Below, piece after piece: positions 42,852 to 51,357 of a stretch of 64,000 nt of DNA (position 1 is its first letter; every line of letters starts with the position of its first letter). The notes beneath the pieces were generated by a model. The model did no database searches and was not told the DNA's origin. It worked only from the letters and a program-made list of their open reading frames with translations. Origin of the DNA: Actinokineospora alba. Its GTDB lineage: Bacteria; Actinomycetota; Actinomycetes; Mycobacteriales; Pseudonocardiaceae. The translations under genes and the position numbers were made by a program. The DNA lies in NCBI RefSeq assembly GCF_004362515.1, contig NZ_SNXU01000001.1:5952001-6016000 (forward strand), in the 5' to 3' direction.

Positions 42852-43622
42852 ATGGCTTTCTACATTCCACTGGAAGACAACAGCTTCGAGTCCACAGAGC
42901 ACACCGCAGGCCCCTGGTCCCCCGACAGCCAACACTTCGGCCCGCCGACCGCCCTGCTCGCGCGAGCCATGGAAGCCCTCCCCACAACGCAACCATCGAT
43001 GATCGCCCGAATCACCGTGGAAATCCTCGGCCCCCTTCCACTCGCGACAGTCCACGTCCACGCGAGCGTCGAACGCCCAGGAAAGTCCGTCGAGCTTCTG
43101 GCAGCGGAATTGAGCACCAACGGCCGCGTGGTGGCGCGAGGACGAGCATGGCGAATGGCCACATCGGACTCTGAGTCAGTGCGCACCGAAGACGGCGAAC
43201 CGTTGAAAGCGCCGGAGGAAGGCATCCTCCTGAGCAGGCCCGAAGGGTGGGGAGGCGGCTACCTCGACGCCATGGAGATGCGGGCGCTCAGTGGGTCGCT
43301 CGCGGACGCCGGTCCGGCCACGGTGTGGGCGCGGCAGCGGGTGGCGTTGGTCAAGGGTGAGGAGCCCACCGGTCTGCAGCGGCTGCTGACCCTCGCCGAC
43401 TCCGGGAACGGCGTCTCAAGCCTGCTCGACCCACGCCGCTGGTACTTCATCAACACCGAGTTGACCGTCCACGTGCGCAGGCAGCCCGAGGGCGAGTGGA
43501 TCGGCATGGACGCCCACACCGAGATCGGGGACCACGGCGTCGGGACGGCTTTCACCGTCCTGCACGACCGCCGCGGTCCCCTCGCCCGTGGTGCTCAGGC
43601 GCTGCTGATCAAGCCCCGTTAG
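42852..43622 (+). CDS. Thioesterase family protein (double hotdog, TesB-like)
   Basis: 256 residues from the ATG at 42852, with GAGGGG 3 nt upstream. The N-terminal hotdog reads GPWSPDSQHFGPPTALLARA, then RITVEILGPLPLATVHVHAS. The second half has WYFINTELTVHVRRQPEGEW and DAHTEIGDHGVGTAFTVLHD, typical of acyl-CoA thioesterase-like proteins of actinobacteria. Predicted to hydrolyse acyl-CoA; specificity unknown. The last 4 bp overlap the convergent hisG. Confidence 0.85.
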   Translation: MAFYIPLEDNSFESTEHTAGPWSPDSQHFGPPTALLARAMEALPTTQPSMIARITVEILGPLPLATVHVHASVERPGKSVELLAAELSTNGRVVARGRAWRMATSDSESVRTEDGEPLKAPEEGILLSRPEGWGGGYLDAMEMRALSGSLADAGPATVWARQRVALVKGEEPTGLQRLLTLADSGNGVSSLLDPRRWYFINTELTVHVRRQPEGEWIGMDAHTEIGDHGVGTAFTVLHDRRGPLARGAQALLIKPR

Positions 43623-44464
43623 AGCCTGCAGGCCCGGATGTCGGACGCGAGGACGGCCTTGGCGCCCAGCGCCGCGAGCCGGTCCATGATCGCGTTGACC
43701 TCCTTGCGCGGGACCATGGCGCGCACGGCGACCCAGTCCGCGCTGGCCAGCGGGGCCACCGTGGGCGATTCCAGGCCCGGGGTGATCTCGATGGCCGCCT
43801 TCAGCAGCGACTGGTGGCAGTCGTAGTCCAGCATCATGTACTGCTGGGCGAACACGACACCCTGCAGCCGCGCCGCGAGCTGGTCGCGGGCCGGTGAGGG
43901 CTCCGCGGTGGCCCGCTGCACAAGGATGGCCTCGGAGACACAGATCGCGTCGCCGAAGGCCACCAGGTTGTGCTGGCGCAGCGTGCGGCCCGAGCCGACC
44001 ACGTCGGCGACCGCGTCGGCCAGGCCGAGCTGGATGGAGATCTCGACCGCCCCGTCGAGGCGGATGACGTCGGCGGTCACGCCGTGTCGGGCGAGGTCGT
44101 CGGTGACCAGGTTCGGGTAGGACGTGGCCAGCCGCTTGCCGTCGAGGTCGCCGATTTTCCAGTCGCGGCCCGCGGGCGCGGCGTAGCGGAAGGTGGAGCC
44201 GCCGAAGCCGAGCGCGAGCTTCTCCTCGACCGGCGCGCGGGAGTCGAGCGACAGGTCGCGGCCGGTGATGCCGAGGTCGAGCTCGCCGGACCCGACGTAG
44301 ATCGCGATGTCCTTCGGCCGGAGGAAGAAGAACTCCACCTCGTTGGCCGGGTCGATGACCGTCAGGTCACGGGACTCGTGGCGCTGCCGGTAGCCGGCTT
44401 CGGTGAGCATCTCGGACGCGGCGACAGCCAGCGCCCCTTTGTTCGGTACTGCGACGCGCAGCAT
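43619..44464 (-). CDS. hisG: ATP phosphoribosyltransferase HisG (long form)
   Basis: 281 residues: catalytic domains (about 1-210; LRVAVPNKGALAVAASEML, ELDLGITGRDL, VVGSGRTLRQHNL) plus the C-terminal regulatory ACT-like domain (VAPLASADWVAVRAMVPRKE) of the long, histidine-inhibited form. It catalyses the first step of histidine synthesis, ATP + PRPP to phosphoribosyl-ATP. It lies 42 bp downstream of hisE. Confidence 0.95.
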   Translation of the reverse strand: MLRVAVPNKGALAVAASEMLTEAGYRQRHESRDLTVIDPANEVEFFFLRPKDIAIYVGSGELDLGITGRDLSLDSRAPVEEKLALGFGGSTFRYAAPAGRDWKIGDLDGKRLATSYPNLVTDDLARHGVTADVIRLDGAVEISIQLGLADAVADVVGSGRTLRQHNLVAFGDAICVSEAILVQRATAEPSPARDQLAARLQGVVFAQQYMMLDYDCHQSLLKAAIEITPGLESPTVAPLASADWVAVRAMVPRKEVNAIMDRLAALGAKAVLASDIRACRL

Positions 44465-44506
44465 GGGGGAACTCCTGGGATCGAGGGTGCGGTGACGGCC
44501 TACCGG

Positions 44507-44770
44507 TCACAGATGTCGGTAGACGTCTTCCAGCGTCAGGCCCCGGCCGATCATCAGGACCTGCACCCGGTAGAGGAGTTGCGACACTTCCTCCGCCAGC
44601 TCGTCGTCGGTCTCGTGTTCGGCGGCGATCCATACCTCGCCCGCCTCTTCGAGAACCTTCTTGCCTTGCGCGTGCACACCGGCGTCCAGCGCCGCGACCG
44701 TTCCCGAGCCCTCAGGCCGGGTCTTCGCCCGTTCGCTGAGTTCGGCGAACAGTTCGTCGAACGTCTTCAC
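44507..44770 (-). CDS. hisE: Phosphoribosyl-ATP pyrophosphatase HisE
   Basis: 87 residues from a GTG at 44770, chosen because AAGGA lies 9 nt before it; an ATG six codons upstream (44788) contains that ribosome site. The MazG-like all-alpha fold is shown by KVLEEAGEVWIAAEHETDDE (metal-binding Glu) and LAEEVSQLLYRVQVLM. It catalyses the second step of histidine synthesis. The hisE-hisG order and strand match M. tuberculosis. Confidence 0.94.
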   Translation of the reverse strand: MKTFDELFAELSERAKTRPEGSGTVAALDAGVHAQGKKVLEEAGEVWIAAEHETDDELAEEVSQLLYRVQVLMIGRGLTLEDVYRHL

Positions 44771-44823
44771 GAGCGACGATCCTTCCATCCCCACCCGGGA
44801 CGCAGGCAACAAGGGGACCGAGG

Positions 44824-45246
44824 TCACCCGGTCGTGCCCACCGCGACGGCCAGGCAGGCCCCGCCGAGCACCACGCAGAGCGGTGCGTACACCCGCAGAT
44901 CCCAGTAGGTGAACTCGGTGTCCTTGCGCGCCGAAGTGATGAAACCGGCCACCCCGCGGAACAGGAGCACCGCGGCCACGGTCGCCGTGCCCACCGGCGT
45001 CGCCCACCGCGGACCGATCACGCCGACAATTCCCGCACGTGCCGCGACCAGGTAGGCCGCCGCGAACAGTGCGATCGCCACCAGCGCCGTCAGGAATCGA
45101 TTCGGCAGATCGTCGGCCTCCACGCCCACCACTTTCCGGGCGAATTCCGCGCGCGTGCGCACCGGCCACGGGCTGAACATCCACACCACGTGCAAGCCCC
45201 CCACCAGCACCAACACGATCGCGGCGATACCTCCGAGCACCATCAT
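44824..45246 (-). CDS. DUF3995 membrane protein
   Basis: 140 residues, four transmembrane helices. The N-terminus (GGIAAIVLVLVGGLHVVWMF followed by SPWPVRT) and the C-terminal DTEFTYWDLRVYAPLCV are characteristic of DUF3995. GGAGGGG stands 8 nt upstream of the first ATG. Function unknown. The gene is divergent from a TetR repressor, and two palindromic operators lie between them, so it is the probable regulated target. Confidence 0.8.
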   Translation of the reverse strand: MMVLGGIAAIVLVLVGGLHVVWMFSPWPVRTRAEFARKVVGVEADDLPNRFLTALVAIALFAAAYLVAARAGIVGVIGPRWATPVGTATVAAVLLFRGVAGFITSARKDTEFTYWDLRVYAPLCVVLGGACLAVAVGTTG

Positions 45247-45266
45247 GAGCTACTCCCCTCCGTCGT

Positions 45267-45306
45267 CCATACAGCACTGTATGGATTTCCGTACAGTACT
45301 GTACGG
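45267..45306. promoter_or_regulatory. Twin TetR operators
   Basis: CCATACAGcaCTGTATGG (45267-45284) and the perfect palindrome CCGTACAGtaCTGTACGG (45289-45306) have the same arm pattern CCrTACAG. Their centres are 22 bp apart, two helical turns. The second ends 2 bp before the TetR GTG start, which implies a leaderless or nearly leaderless TetR transcript and tight autoregulation. Confidence 0.85.
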
Positions 45307-45308
45307 CC

Positions 45309-46001
45309 GTGACGAAGCCCAGACTGAGCCGTGCCGACTGGATCACAGCGGCGCTCGGCGCCCTGGCCACCGGCGGGGTGACAGCCGTCGCCGTCGACCC
45401 CATCGCCAACGCCCTCGGCGTGACCCGGGGCAGCTTCTACTGGCACTTCGAGAACCGGGCGGACCTGCTGCGCGCGGCCTTGGACTGGTGGGAGCACGAG
45501 GGCACCACGTCGGTCATCGAGCGCGTCGAACACATCACCGACCCGCACGAGCGGCTGCGCACGCTGTTCTTCGTGGCACTGTCGGAAGACCCGACCGAGG
45601 GCTTGGAGCCCGCGTTGGTGGCCCACGCGGATGACCCGATCGTGGCGCCGGTGTTGAACCGGGTGACCGCCCGCCGGATCGACTTCCTGACCCAGGCCTA
45701 CACGGACGCGGGCCTACCACCCGAGCGCGCCCGCCTCCAGGCCGTGGTCACCTACTCCGCCTACGTGGGGTGGACGGAACTGCGCCGCGCGACACCCGAC
45801 GCCGCCCCCGAGACGGTCGACGACCCGGTGGCGCTGCGGTATCTGATCGACACGATGGTCAACGCAGCGCGCGCAGAGCCTCCGGGCCGAACCCCACCAG
45901 GGAGTCCCGAAGCACCCGCCGCTCCCCCGCCGCCACCGGCACATCACACGGCACCACAACAACCAGACACCCGGCAGCGACCGCCGAAGCCGTCCCGGTA
46001 G
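45309..46001 (+). CDS. TetR-family transcriptional regulator with extended C-terminus
   Basis: 230 residues from a GTG at 45309. The N-terminal HTH is WITAALGALATGGVTAVAVD followed by IANALGVTRGSFYWHFENRA. The ligand domain ends near MVNAARAEPP at about residue 187. The final 43 residues (PPGSPEAPAAPPPPPAHH type) are low complexity and arise from reading 143 bp antisense to the HAD gene. This tail is probably a read-through extension from a lost stop. Twin operators at 45267-45306 indicate control of itself and the DUF3995 gene. Confidence 0.85.
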   Translation: MTKPRLSRADWITAALGALATGGVTAVAVDPIANALGVTRGSFYWHFENRADLLRAALDWWEHEGTTSVIERVEHITDPHERLRTLFFVALSEDPTEGLEPALVAHADDPIVAPVLNRVTARRIDFLTQAYTDAGLPPERARLQAVVTYSAYVGWTELRRATPDAAPETVDDPVALRYLIDTMVNAARAEPPGRTPPGSPEAPAAPPPPPAHHTAPQQPDTRQRPPKPSR

Positions 46002-46545
46002 GCGAATCCTCGACCGCCACACACCGCTCGGCGGAAACGCCCAGCAGCCGTGCGGCCTTCAAATAGGGCTCAGGCAACGGCTTGTTGAGCCCGTCGACCT
46101 CGTCCCCGCACACCGACACATCGAAGAACTCACGCCCGACCGTATCCAGCGCGACCTCGGCCAAAGCGCGTTCAGTCGAAGTGACCAATGCTGTGGGCAC
46201 CCCCGAATCCCGCACGGACCGCAGCGCCTCCAGCGCACCGGGACGGAAAGTCGCCTTGGTGGCGAACAACTCCGCCATCCTCGAGTCCACATAGGCCACA
46301 GCGTCGCGGACCTGCTCCGCGGACGGCGAGATCCCCGCCGAGCCGAAGAGCAGGCCCATCGTCGTGGGGATGTTCGTGCCGACCATCGCGCGGCGGGTCT
46401 CGACGGACAGTGGTGCGCCGAGCTGTTCGCCGAGTTCGTAGAGCGGGACATCCCACAGCTTCTCGGAGTCGAGCAAGGTGCCGTCGAGATCCCAGAGCAC
46501 GGCGGCGGGCAGGCCGTCCGAGTCCAGAGTGGACGGTCGAGTCAC
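45859..46545 (-). CDS. HAD-family phosphatase (beta-phosphoglucomutase-like)
   Basis: 228 residues from a GTG at 46545, with AGGGG 6 nt upstream and 11 bp after the metH stop. HAD motif I is LWDLDGTLLDSE (nucleophile Asp near residue 19), motif II LVTST, motif III Lys in GLNKPLPEP and motif IV CVAVEDSPTGTASA. The cap is of the subclass I type. M. tuberculosis has a HAD hydrolase beside metH too. It likely dephosphorylates a small phospho-metabolite. The 3' end lies antisense to the TetR C-terminal extension. Confidence 0.9.
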   Translation of the reverse strand: MTRPSTLDSDGLPAAVLWDLDGTLLDSEKLWDVPLYELGEQLGAPLSVETRRAMVGTNIPTTMGLLFGSAGISPSAEQVRDAVAYVDSRMAELFATKATFRPGALEALRSVRDSGVPTALVTSTERALAEVALDTVGREFFDVSVCGDEVDGLNKPLPEPYLKAARLLGVSAERCVAVEDSPTGTASAVAAGCLVVVVPCDVPVAAGERRVLRDSLVGFGPEALRALR

Positions 46546-46556
46546 GAGATCCCCTG

Positions 46557-49500
46557 TCACGTGTTGAAGTACTTGGCTTCCGGGTGGTGCAGCACGATCG
46601 CGTCGGTCGACTGTTCCGGGTGGAGCTGGAACTCCTCCGACAGCTTGACGCCGATCCGCTCCGGGTCGAGCAGGTCGACGATCTTCGCGCGGTCCTCCAG
46701 GTTCGGGCACGCGCCGTAGCCCAGGGAGAACCGCGCACCCCGGTAGCCCAGCGAGAAGTAGTCGATGATGTCGGCCGGGTCCTCGTCGGCCACCGCCTTG
46801 CCGCCCGCGAACGTCAGCTCCTCGCGGATGCGCCGGTGCCAGTACTCCGCGAGCGCCTCCGCGAGCTGCACACCGAGGCCGTGGACCTCGAGGTAGTCCC
46901 GGTAGGCGTTCGCCGTGAACAGCTCGTTGGCGAAGTCCGCGATGGGCTGGCCCATCGTCACCAGGCTGAACCCGACGACGTCGACCACACCGGACTCGCG
47001 CGGGCGGAAGAAGTCGGCCAGGCAGAGCCTGCGTTCCTTGGGCTGGCGCGGGAAGGTGAACCGGGTGCGCTCCGGCGCGTCGACGGTCGGCTCGGTGAGG
47101 ATCACCAGGTCGTCGCCTTCGGACACGCACGGGAAGTACCCGTAGACCACGGCCGCGTGCGCCAGGACGCCCTCCGTGGCGAGCCGGTCGAGCCAGTAGC
47201 GCAGCCGCGGGCGACCCTCGGTCTCGACCAGCTCCTCATAGGACGGTCCGGCACCGCCGCGCACGCCCTTGAGGCCCCACTGGCCCATGAAGGTGGCGCG
47301 CTCGTCGAGCATCGCCGAGTAGTCCGCGACCGGGACGCCCTTGATGATCCGGTTGCCCCAGAACGGCGGGTTCGGCACGGGGACGTCGGTGGACACATCG
47401 GACCGCGCGGGCTGCTCGACCTCTTCAGCCGCCTCTTTCGCCTTGCGCGCCTCGGCGATGCGCAGCGAACGCTCCCGGCGGGCCCGGCGTTCGGCGGCCT
47501 TGGCCTTCATGTCCTCGTCGACCAGCGGCGACTCGCCGCGCTTCGCGGCCATGATCGCGTCCATCAGCCGCAGGCCCTCGAAGGCGTCCCGCGCGTAGCG
47601 GACGTCGCCGAGGTACATGTCGGTGAGGTCGTTCTCCACGTAGGCGCGGGTCAGCGCCGCCCCGCCGAGCATCACCGGCCACTTGGCGGCGACGTTGCGG
47701 GAGTTCATCTCCTCCAGGTTCTCCTTCATGATCACCGTGGACTTGACGAGCAGGCCGGACATGCCGATGACGTCGGCCCGGTGTTCCTCGGCGGCGTCGA
47801 GGATGGTCGTGATGGGCTGCTTGATGCCCAGGTTCACCACGTCGTAGCCGTTGTTGGACAAGATGATGTCGACGAGGTTCTTGCCGATGTCGTGCACGTC
47901 GCCCTTGACCGTGGCGAGCACGATGCGGCCCTTGCCGTCGTCGTCGGACTTCTCCATGTGCGGCTCGAGGTGCGCGACAGCCGCCTTCATGACCTCGGCG
48001 GACTGCAGCACGAACGGCAGCTGCATCTGCCCGGACCCGAACAGCTCGCCGACGGTCTTCATCCCGGCGAGCAGCGTGTCGTTGATGATCTGCAGGGCGG
48101 GACGCTCCTTGAGCGCCTCGTCCAGGTCGGCGCCGAGGCCCTTGCGCTCGCCGTCGACGATGCGCCGCTCCAGCCGGTCGAACAGCGGCAGCGCCGCGAG
48201 TTCCTGGGCGCGGGTGGCCTTGGAGGAGGCCACGGTGGCGCCCTCGAACAGCTCCATCAGCTTCTGCAGCGGGTCGTAGCCCTCGCGGCGGCGGTCATAG
48301 ACCAAGTCCAGCGCCACGGCCCGGCGCTCGTCCGGGATGCGGGCCATCGGGACGATCTTCGAGGCGTGCACGATCGCGGTGTCCAGGCCCGCCTGGACGC
48401 ATTCGTGCAGGAACACGCTGTTGAGGACCTGGCGGGCGGCCGCGTTGAGCCCGAAGGACACGTTCGACACGCCCAGGGTCGTCTTGACCTCCGGGTAGCG
48501 CTGCTTGAGCTGCCGGATCGCCTCGATGGTCTCGATGGCGTCCTTGCGGACCTCTTCCTGACCGGTGGTGATCGGGAAGGTCAGGCAGTCCACGATGATG
48601 TCGCCGACGCGCATGCCCCAGTCGCCGACCAGGGCGTCGATCGTGCGCGCGGCGATGCGGACCTTGTCGACCGCGGTGCGGGCCTGGCCCTCCTCGTCGA
48701 TGCACATGACGACGACGGCGGCGCCGTGCTCGCGGACCAGCTCCATCATCCGGTGGTAGCGCGACGTGGGGCCGTCGCCGTCCTCGAAGTTGACCGAGTT
48801 GACCGCGCAGCGGCCGCCCAGGCGCTCCAGGCCGGCGCGGATGACCTCGGGCTCGGTGGAGTCGAGCATGATCGGCAGCGTCGACGCGGTGGCCAGCCTG
48901 CCCGCCAGCTCGGCCATGTCGACGGCGCCGTCGCGGCCGACGTAGTCGACGCACAGGTCGAGCATGTGGGCGCCGTCGCGGGTCTGGGCGCGGGCGATCT
49001 CGATGCAGTCGTCGAACTTGCTGTTGAGCATGGCCTCGCGGAACGCCTTGGAGCCGTTGGCGTTGGTCCGCTCGCCGATGACCAGCACGGACGCGTCCTG
49101 CTGGAACGGCACCGCCTGGTAGAGCGACGACACGCCCGGCTCGGGGCGCGGCTTGCGGGGGGCCGGGGTCAGCTCGCGCACGGCGTCGACGACCTGGCGG
49201 ATGTGCTCGCCGGTGGTGCCGCAACAGCCGCCGACGAGCCGGGTGCCGAAGTCGGTGACGAACGCGCTCAGCGCCACCGCGAGCTCGTCGGGCTTGAGCG
49301 GGTACACCGCGCCGTTCGGGCCGAGCTCGGGCAGGCCTGCGTTCGGCATCACCGAGAGCGGGATGCGGGCGTGCTTCGACAGCGTCCTGAGGTGCTCGCT
49401 CATCTCGGCAGGGCCGGTGGCGCAGTTGAGGCCGATCAGGTCGATGCCCAGCGGCTCCAGCGCGGTCAGCGCGGCGCCGATCTCCGTGCCGAGCAGCATG

Positions 49501-50102
49501 GTGCCGGTGGTCTCGACGGTGACCTGGGTGATGATCGGGACGATCCGGCCCTCGGCGGCCATGGCGCGCTTGGCGCCGATGATCGATGCCTTGGTCTGCA
49601 GCAGGTCCTGCGAGGTCTCCACGATGACGGCGTCGATCCCGCCGACCAGCATGCCGCGCACCTGTTCCTGATACGCGTCGCGCAGGGTCGCATAGGGAGC
49701 GTGGCCCAGCGTGGGGAGCTTGGTGCCCGGGCCGACCGAGCCCAGGACGAACCGCGGGTGCTCGGCGGTGCTGAACTCGTCGGCGACCTCGCGGGCCAGG
49801 CGGGCGCCGGACTCCGAGAGCTCGAAGATCCGCTCCGGGATGTCGTACTCGGCGAGGTTCGCGAGATTCGCCCCGAACGTGTTCGTCTCGACGGCGTCGG
49901 ATCCGGCCTCGAAGTACTCGCGGTGGACCTGGCGCACGACGTCGGGGCGAGTGATGTTCAAGATCTCGTTGCAGCCCTCGAGACCCGCGAAGTCATCAAG
50001 TGTGAGGTCGACACCTTGCAGCATGGTGCCCATGGCCCCGTCCGCGACGAGGACACGGTCGTTGAGAGCTGCGATGAAGGGCGACACGACGCTATCCGGC
50101 AT
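46557..50102 (-). CDS. metH: Cobalamin-dependent methionine synthase MetH
   Basis: 1181 residues from the ATG at 50102 (MPDSVVSPFIAALNDRVLVA). Domains in order: homocysteine-binding barrel with zinc cysteines (GLNCATGPAE and VGGCCGTTGEH), pterin-binding barrel (VIGERTNANGSKAFREAML), cobalamin domain with the B12 ligand motif VKGDVHDIGKN, and the C-terminal SAM-dependent reactivation domain (YFSLGYRGARFSLGYGACPN). It transfers methyl from methyl-tetrahydrofolate to homocysteine. Only 52 bp separate it from the divergent PAC2 gene, so there is no room for a cobalamin riboswitch. Confidence 0.96.
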   Translation of the reverse strand: MPDSVVSPFIAALNDRVLVADGAMGTMLQGVDLTLDDFAGLEGCNEILNITRPDVVRQVHREYFEAGSDAVETNTFGANLANLAEYDIPERIFELSESGARLAREVADEFSTAEHPRFVLGSVGPGTKLPTLGHAPYATLRDAYQEQVRGMLVGGIDAVIVETSQDLLQTKASIIGAKRAMAAEGRIVPIITQVTVETTGTMLLGTEIGAALTALEPLGIDLIGLNCATGPAEMSEHLRTLSKHARIPLSVMPNAGLPELGPNGAVYPLKPDELAVALSAFVTDFGTRLVGGCCGTTGEHIRQVVDAVRELTPAPRKPRPEPGVSSLYQAVPFQQDASVLVIGERTNANGSKAFREAMLNSKFDDCIEIARAQTRDGAHMLDLCVDYVGRDGAVDMAELAGRLATASTLPIMLDSTEPEVIRAGLERLGGRCAVNSVNFEDGDGPTSRYHRMMELVREHGAAVVVMCIDEEGQARTAVDKVRIAARTIDALVGDWGMRVGDIIVDCLTFPITTGQEEVRKDAIETIEAIRQLKQRYPEVKTTLGVSNVSFGLNAAARQVLNSVFLHECVQAGLDTAIVHASKIVPMARIPDERRAVALDLVYDRRREGYDPLQKLMELFEGATVASSKATRAQELAALPLFDRLERRIVDGERKGLGADLDEALKERPALQIINDTLLAGMKTVGELFGSGQMQLPFVLQSAEVMKAAVAHLEPHMEKSDDDGKGRIVLATVKGDVHDIGKNLVDIILSNNGYDVVNLGIKQPITTILDAAEEHRADVIGMSGLLVKSTVIMKENLEEMNSRNVAAKWPVMLGGAALTRAYVENDLTDMYLGDVRYARDAFEGLRLMDAIMAAKRGESPLVDEDMKAKAAERRARRERSLRIAEARKAKEAAEEVEQPARSDVSTDVPVPNPPFWGNRIIKGVPVADYSAMLDERATFMGQWGLKGVRGGAGPSYEELVETEGRPRLRYWLDRLATEGVLAHAAVVYGYFPCVSEGDDLVILTEPTVDAPERTRFTFPRQPKERRLCLADFFRPRESGVVDVVGFSLVTMGQPIADFANELFTANAYRDYLEVHGLGVQLAEALAEYWHRRIREELTFAGGKAVADEDPADIIDYFSLGYRGARFSLGYGACPNLEDRAKIVDLLDPERIGVKLSEEFQLHPEQSTDAIVLHHPEAKYFNT

Positions 50103-50154
50103 GTCGACCAGCCTACGATCTCCGTCCACCCGCACAGGGTCGTAGGCTTGCGCA

Positions 50155-51078
50155 GTGACAGATCCGGACCCGCACATGACTGCCGACGCAGAGCCCAAGG
50201 TCGAGCCGCAGGACCTCGTCGACCCCGTAATGGTGGCGGCGTTCGAGGGCTGGAATGACGCGGGAGACGCCGCGAGCACGGCAATCGAGCATTTGCAGCT
50301 CACTTGGGACGCCACGCCGCTGCTCGAGATCGACCCGGACGACTACTACGATTTCCAGGTGACGAGACCCACAGTCCGCATGGTGGAAGGGGTCACTCGT
50401 CGGGTGGAATGGCCGACAACACGCCTGTACGTGTGTCGTCCGCCGGGGTCCAACCGGGACGTGGTGCTCGTGCACGGCATCGAGCCGAACATGCGCTGGC
50501 GCAAGTTCTGCGCCGAGTTGCTCCAGCACGTCGACGATCTCAAGGTGAGCACCGTGGTGACCCTCGGGGCGCTCCTCGCCGACACCCCGCACACCCGGCC
50601 CGTCCCCGTGACCGGCACCGCCTACGACGCCAACTCGGCCGCCCAGTTCGGTCTCGAACGGTCCCGCTACGAGGGGCCGACCGGCATCGTCGGGGTGCTG
50701 CAGGACGCGTGTGTGCAGGTGGGGGTGCCCGCGATCTCCATTTGGGCGGCCGTCCCGCACTACGTGTCGCAGCCGCCGTCGCCCAAGGCCACGCTGGCGC
50801 TGCTGCACCGGGTCGAGGAGGTCCTCGACGTGGAGGTGCCGCTGGGCACGCTGCCGGAGCAGGCCGAGGAGTGGCAGCGGACCGTCAGTGAGATGGCGGA
50901 GGAGGACGAGGACGTCCGCAACTACGTCCGGGCCCTGGAGGAACGCGGCGACGCCGAGAACACCCTCAACGAGACCAGCGGCGACGCGATCGCCGCCGAG
51001 TTCGAGCGCTACCTGCGCAGGCGCAGGCCAGGCGGTTCGGGTCGGGGCACCTCGGGGCCTGGGCCGACTGGGGTGTGA
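50155..51078 (+). CDS. PAC2-family protein
   Basis: 307 residues from a GTG at 50155 (an ATG seven codons in is possible). The fold resembles proteasome assembly chaperone 2: MVAAFEGWNDAGDAASTAIE, VLVHGIEPNMRWRKFCAELL, VVTLGALLADTPHTRPVPVT. A C-terminal helical and charged tail follows (TVSEMAEEDEDVRNYVRALE). Actinobacterial members (Rv2125) trimerise, and their role in proteasome assembly is unproven. It stands 13 kb from mpa, beside metH, as in M. tuberculosis. Confidence 0.88.
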   Translation: MTDPDPHMTADAEPKVEPQDLVDPVMVAAFEGWNDAGDAASTAIEHLQLTWDATPLLEIDPDDYYDFQVTRPTVRMVEGVTRRVEWPTTRLYVCRPPGSNRDVVLVHGIEPNMRWRKFCAELLQHVDDLKVSTVVTLGALLADTPHTRPVPVTGTAYDANSAAQFGLERSRYEGPTGIVGVLQDACVQVGVPAISIWAAVPHYVSQPPSPKATLALLHRVEEVLDVEVPLGTLPEQAEEWQRTVSEMAEEDEDVRNYVRALEERGDAENTLNETSGDAIAAEFERYLRRRRPGGSGRGTSGPGPTGV

Positions 51079-51308
51079 CCGACGACGAGTCGGGTGACGG
51101 CGGGCCACGACCGGCCCGCCCACCCGGCGCGAAGCTTTCGACCTGGGCTGCGCGGCTCATCGATTGGTCGCAAAGCAGCCGACTTCGGGCGGATTTGTGG
51201 CTCCATATCGGACAAAACGGGCCGACTGGGGCGCGTCGTGGCGGCTGTGGGAAGCGGTGCGGGATCACCGAAATGCCCGCGCCGAACACGCTGGCGGCCC
51301 CCTCATGA
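51075..51308 (+). CDS. Doubtful small ORF downstream of the PAC2 gene
   Basis: A 77-codon frame from a GTG that overlaps the PAC2 stop (GTGA). The translation is VTDDESGDGGPRPARPPGAK, then STWAARLIDWSQSSRLRADL and a basic, cysteine-containing end. There is no recognisable domain. It might be a coupled small protein or chance. The 51079-51357 interval has no other gene; it also contains the upstream region of the MFS gene. Confidence 0.25.
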   Translation: MTDDESGDGGPRPARPPGAKLSTWAARLIDWSQSSRLRADLWLHIGQNGPTGARRGGCGKRCGITEMPAPNTLAAPS

Positions 51309-51357
51309 CCGGGCGGGGTCGCGTGAGCGCCCACGTCCGAGACTCCGGCGGCCCGTG

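Noticed and set aside
42519..43061. Minus-strand frames across inverted-repeat copy B and the thioesterase gene
   Set aside because: They arise from the palindrome and from the antisense of a well-supported thioesterase gene.
50103..50154. Cobalamin riboswitch upstream of metH
   Set aside because: Only 52 bp separate metH from the divergent PAC2 gene, too short for the aptamer, and no B12-box-like sequence is seen.
46188..50258. A very long plus-strand open frame (over 1300 codons) opposite metH
   Set aside because: It is antisense to a certain metH gene, its translation is His/Asp/Arg/Val-rich with no domain, and long antisense frames are expected at this GC content.
51094..51357. 88-codon N-terminal extension of the MFS transporter
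   Set aside because: The extension is Arg/Pro-rich with no membrane or signal character; the GTG at 51358 directly precedes the first membrane helix.
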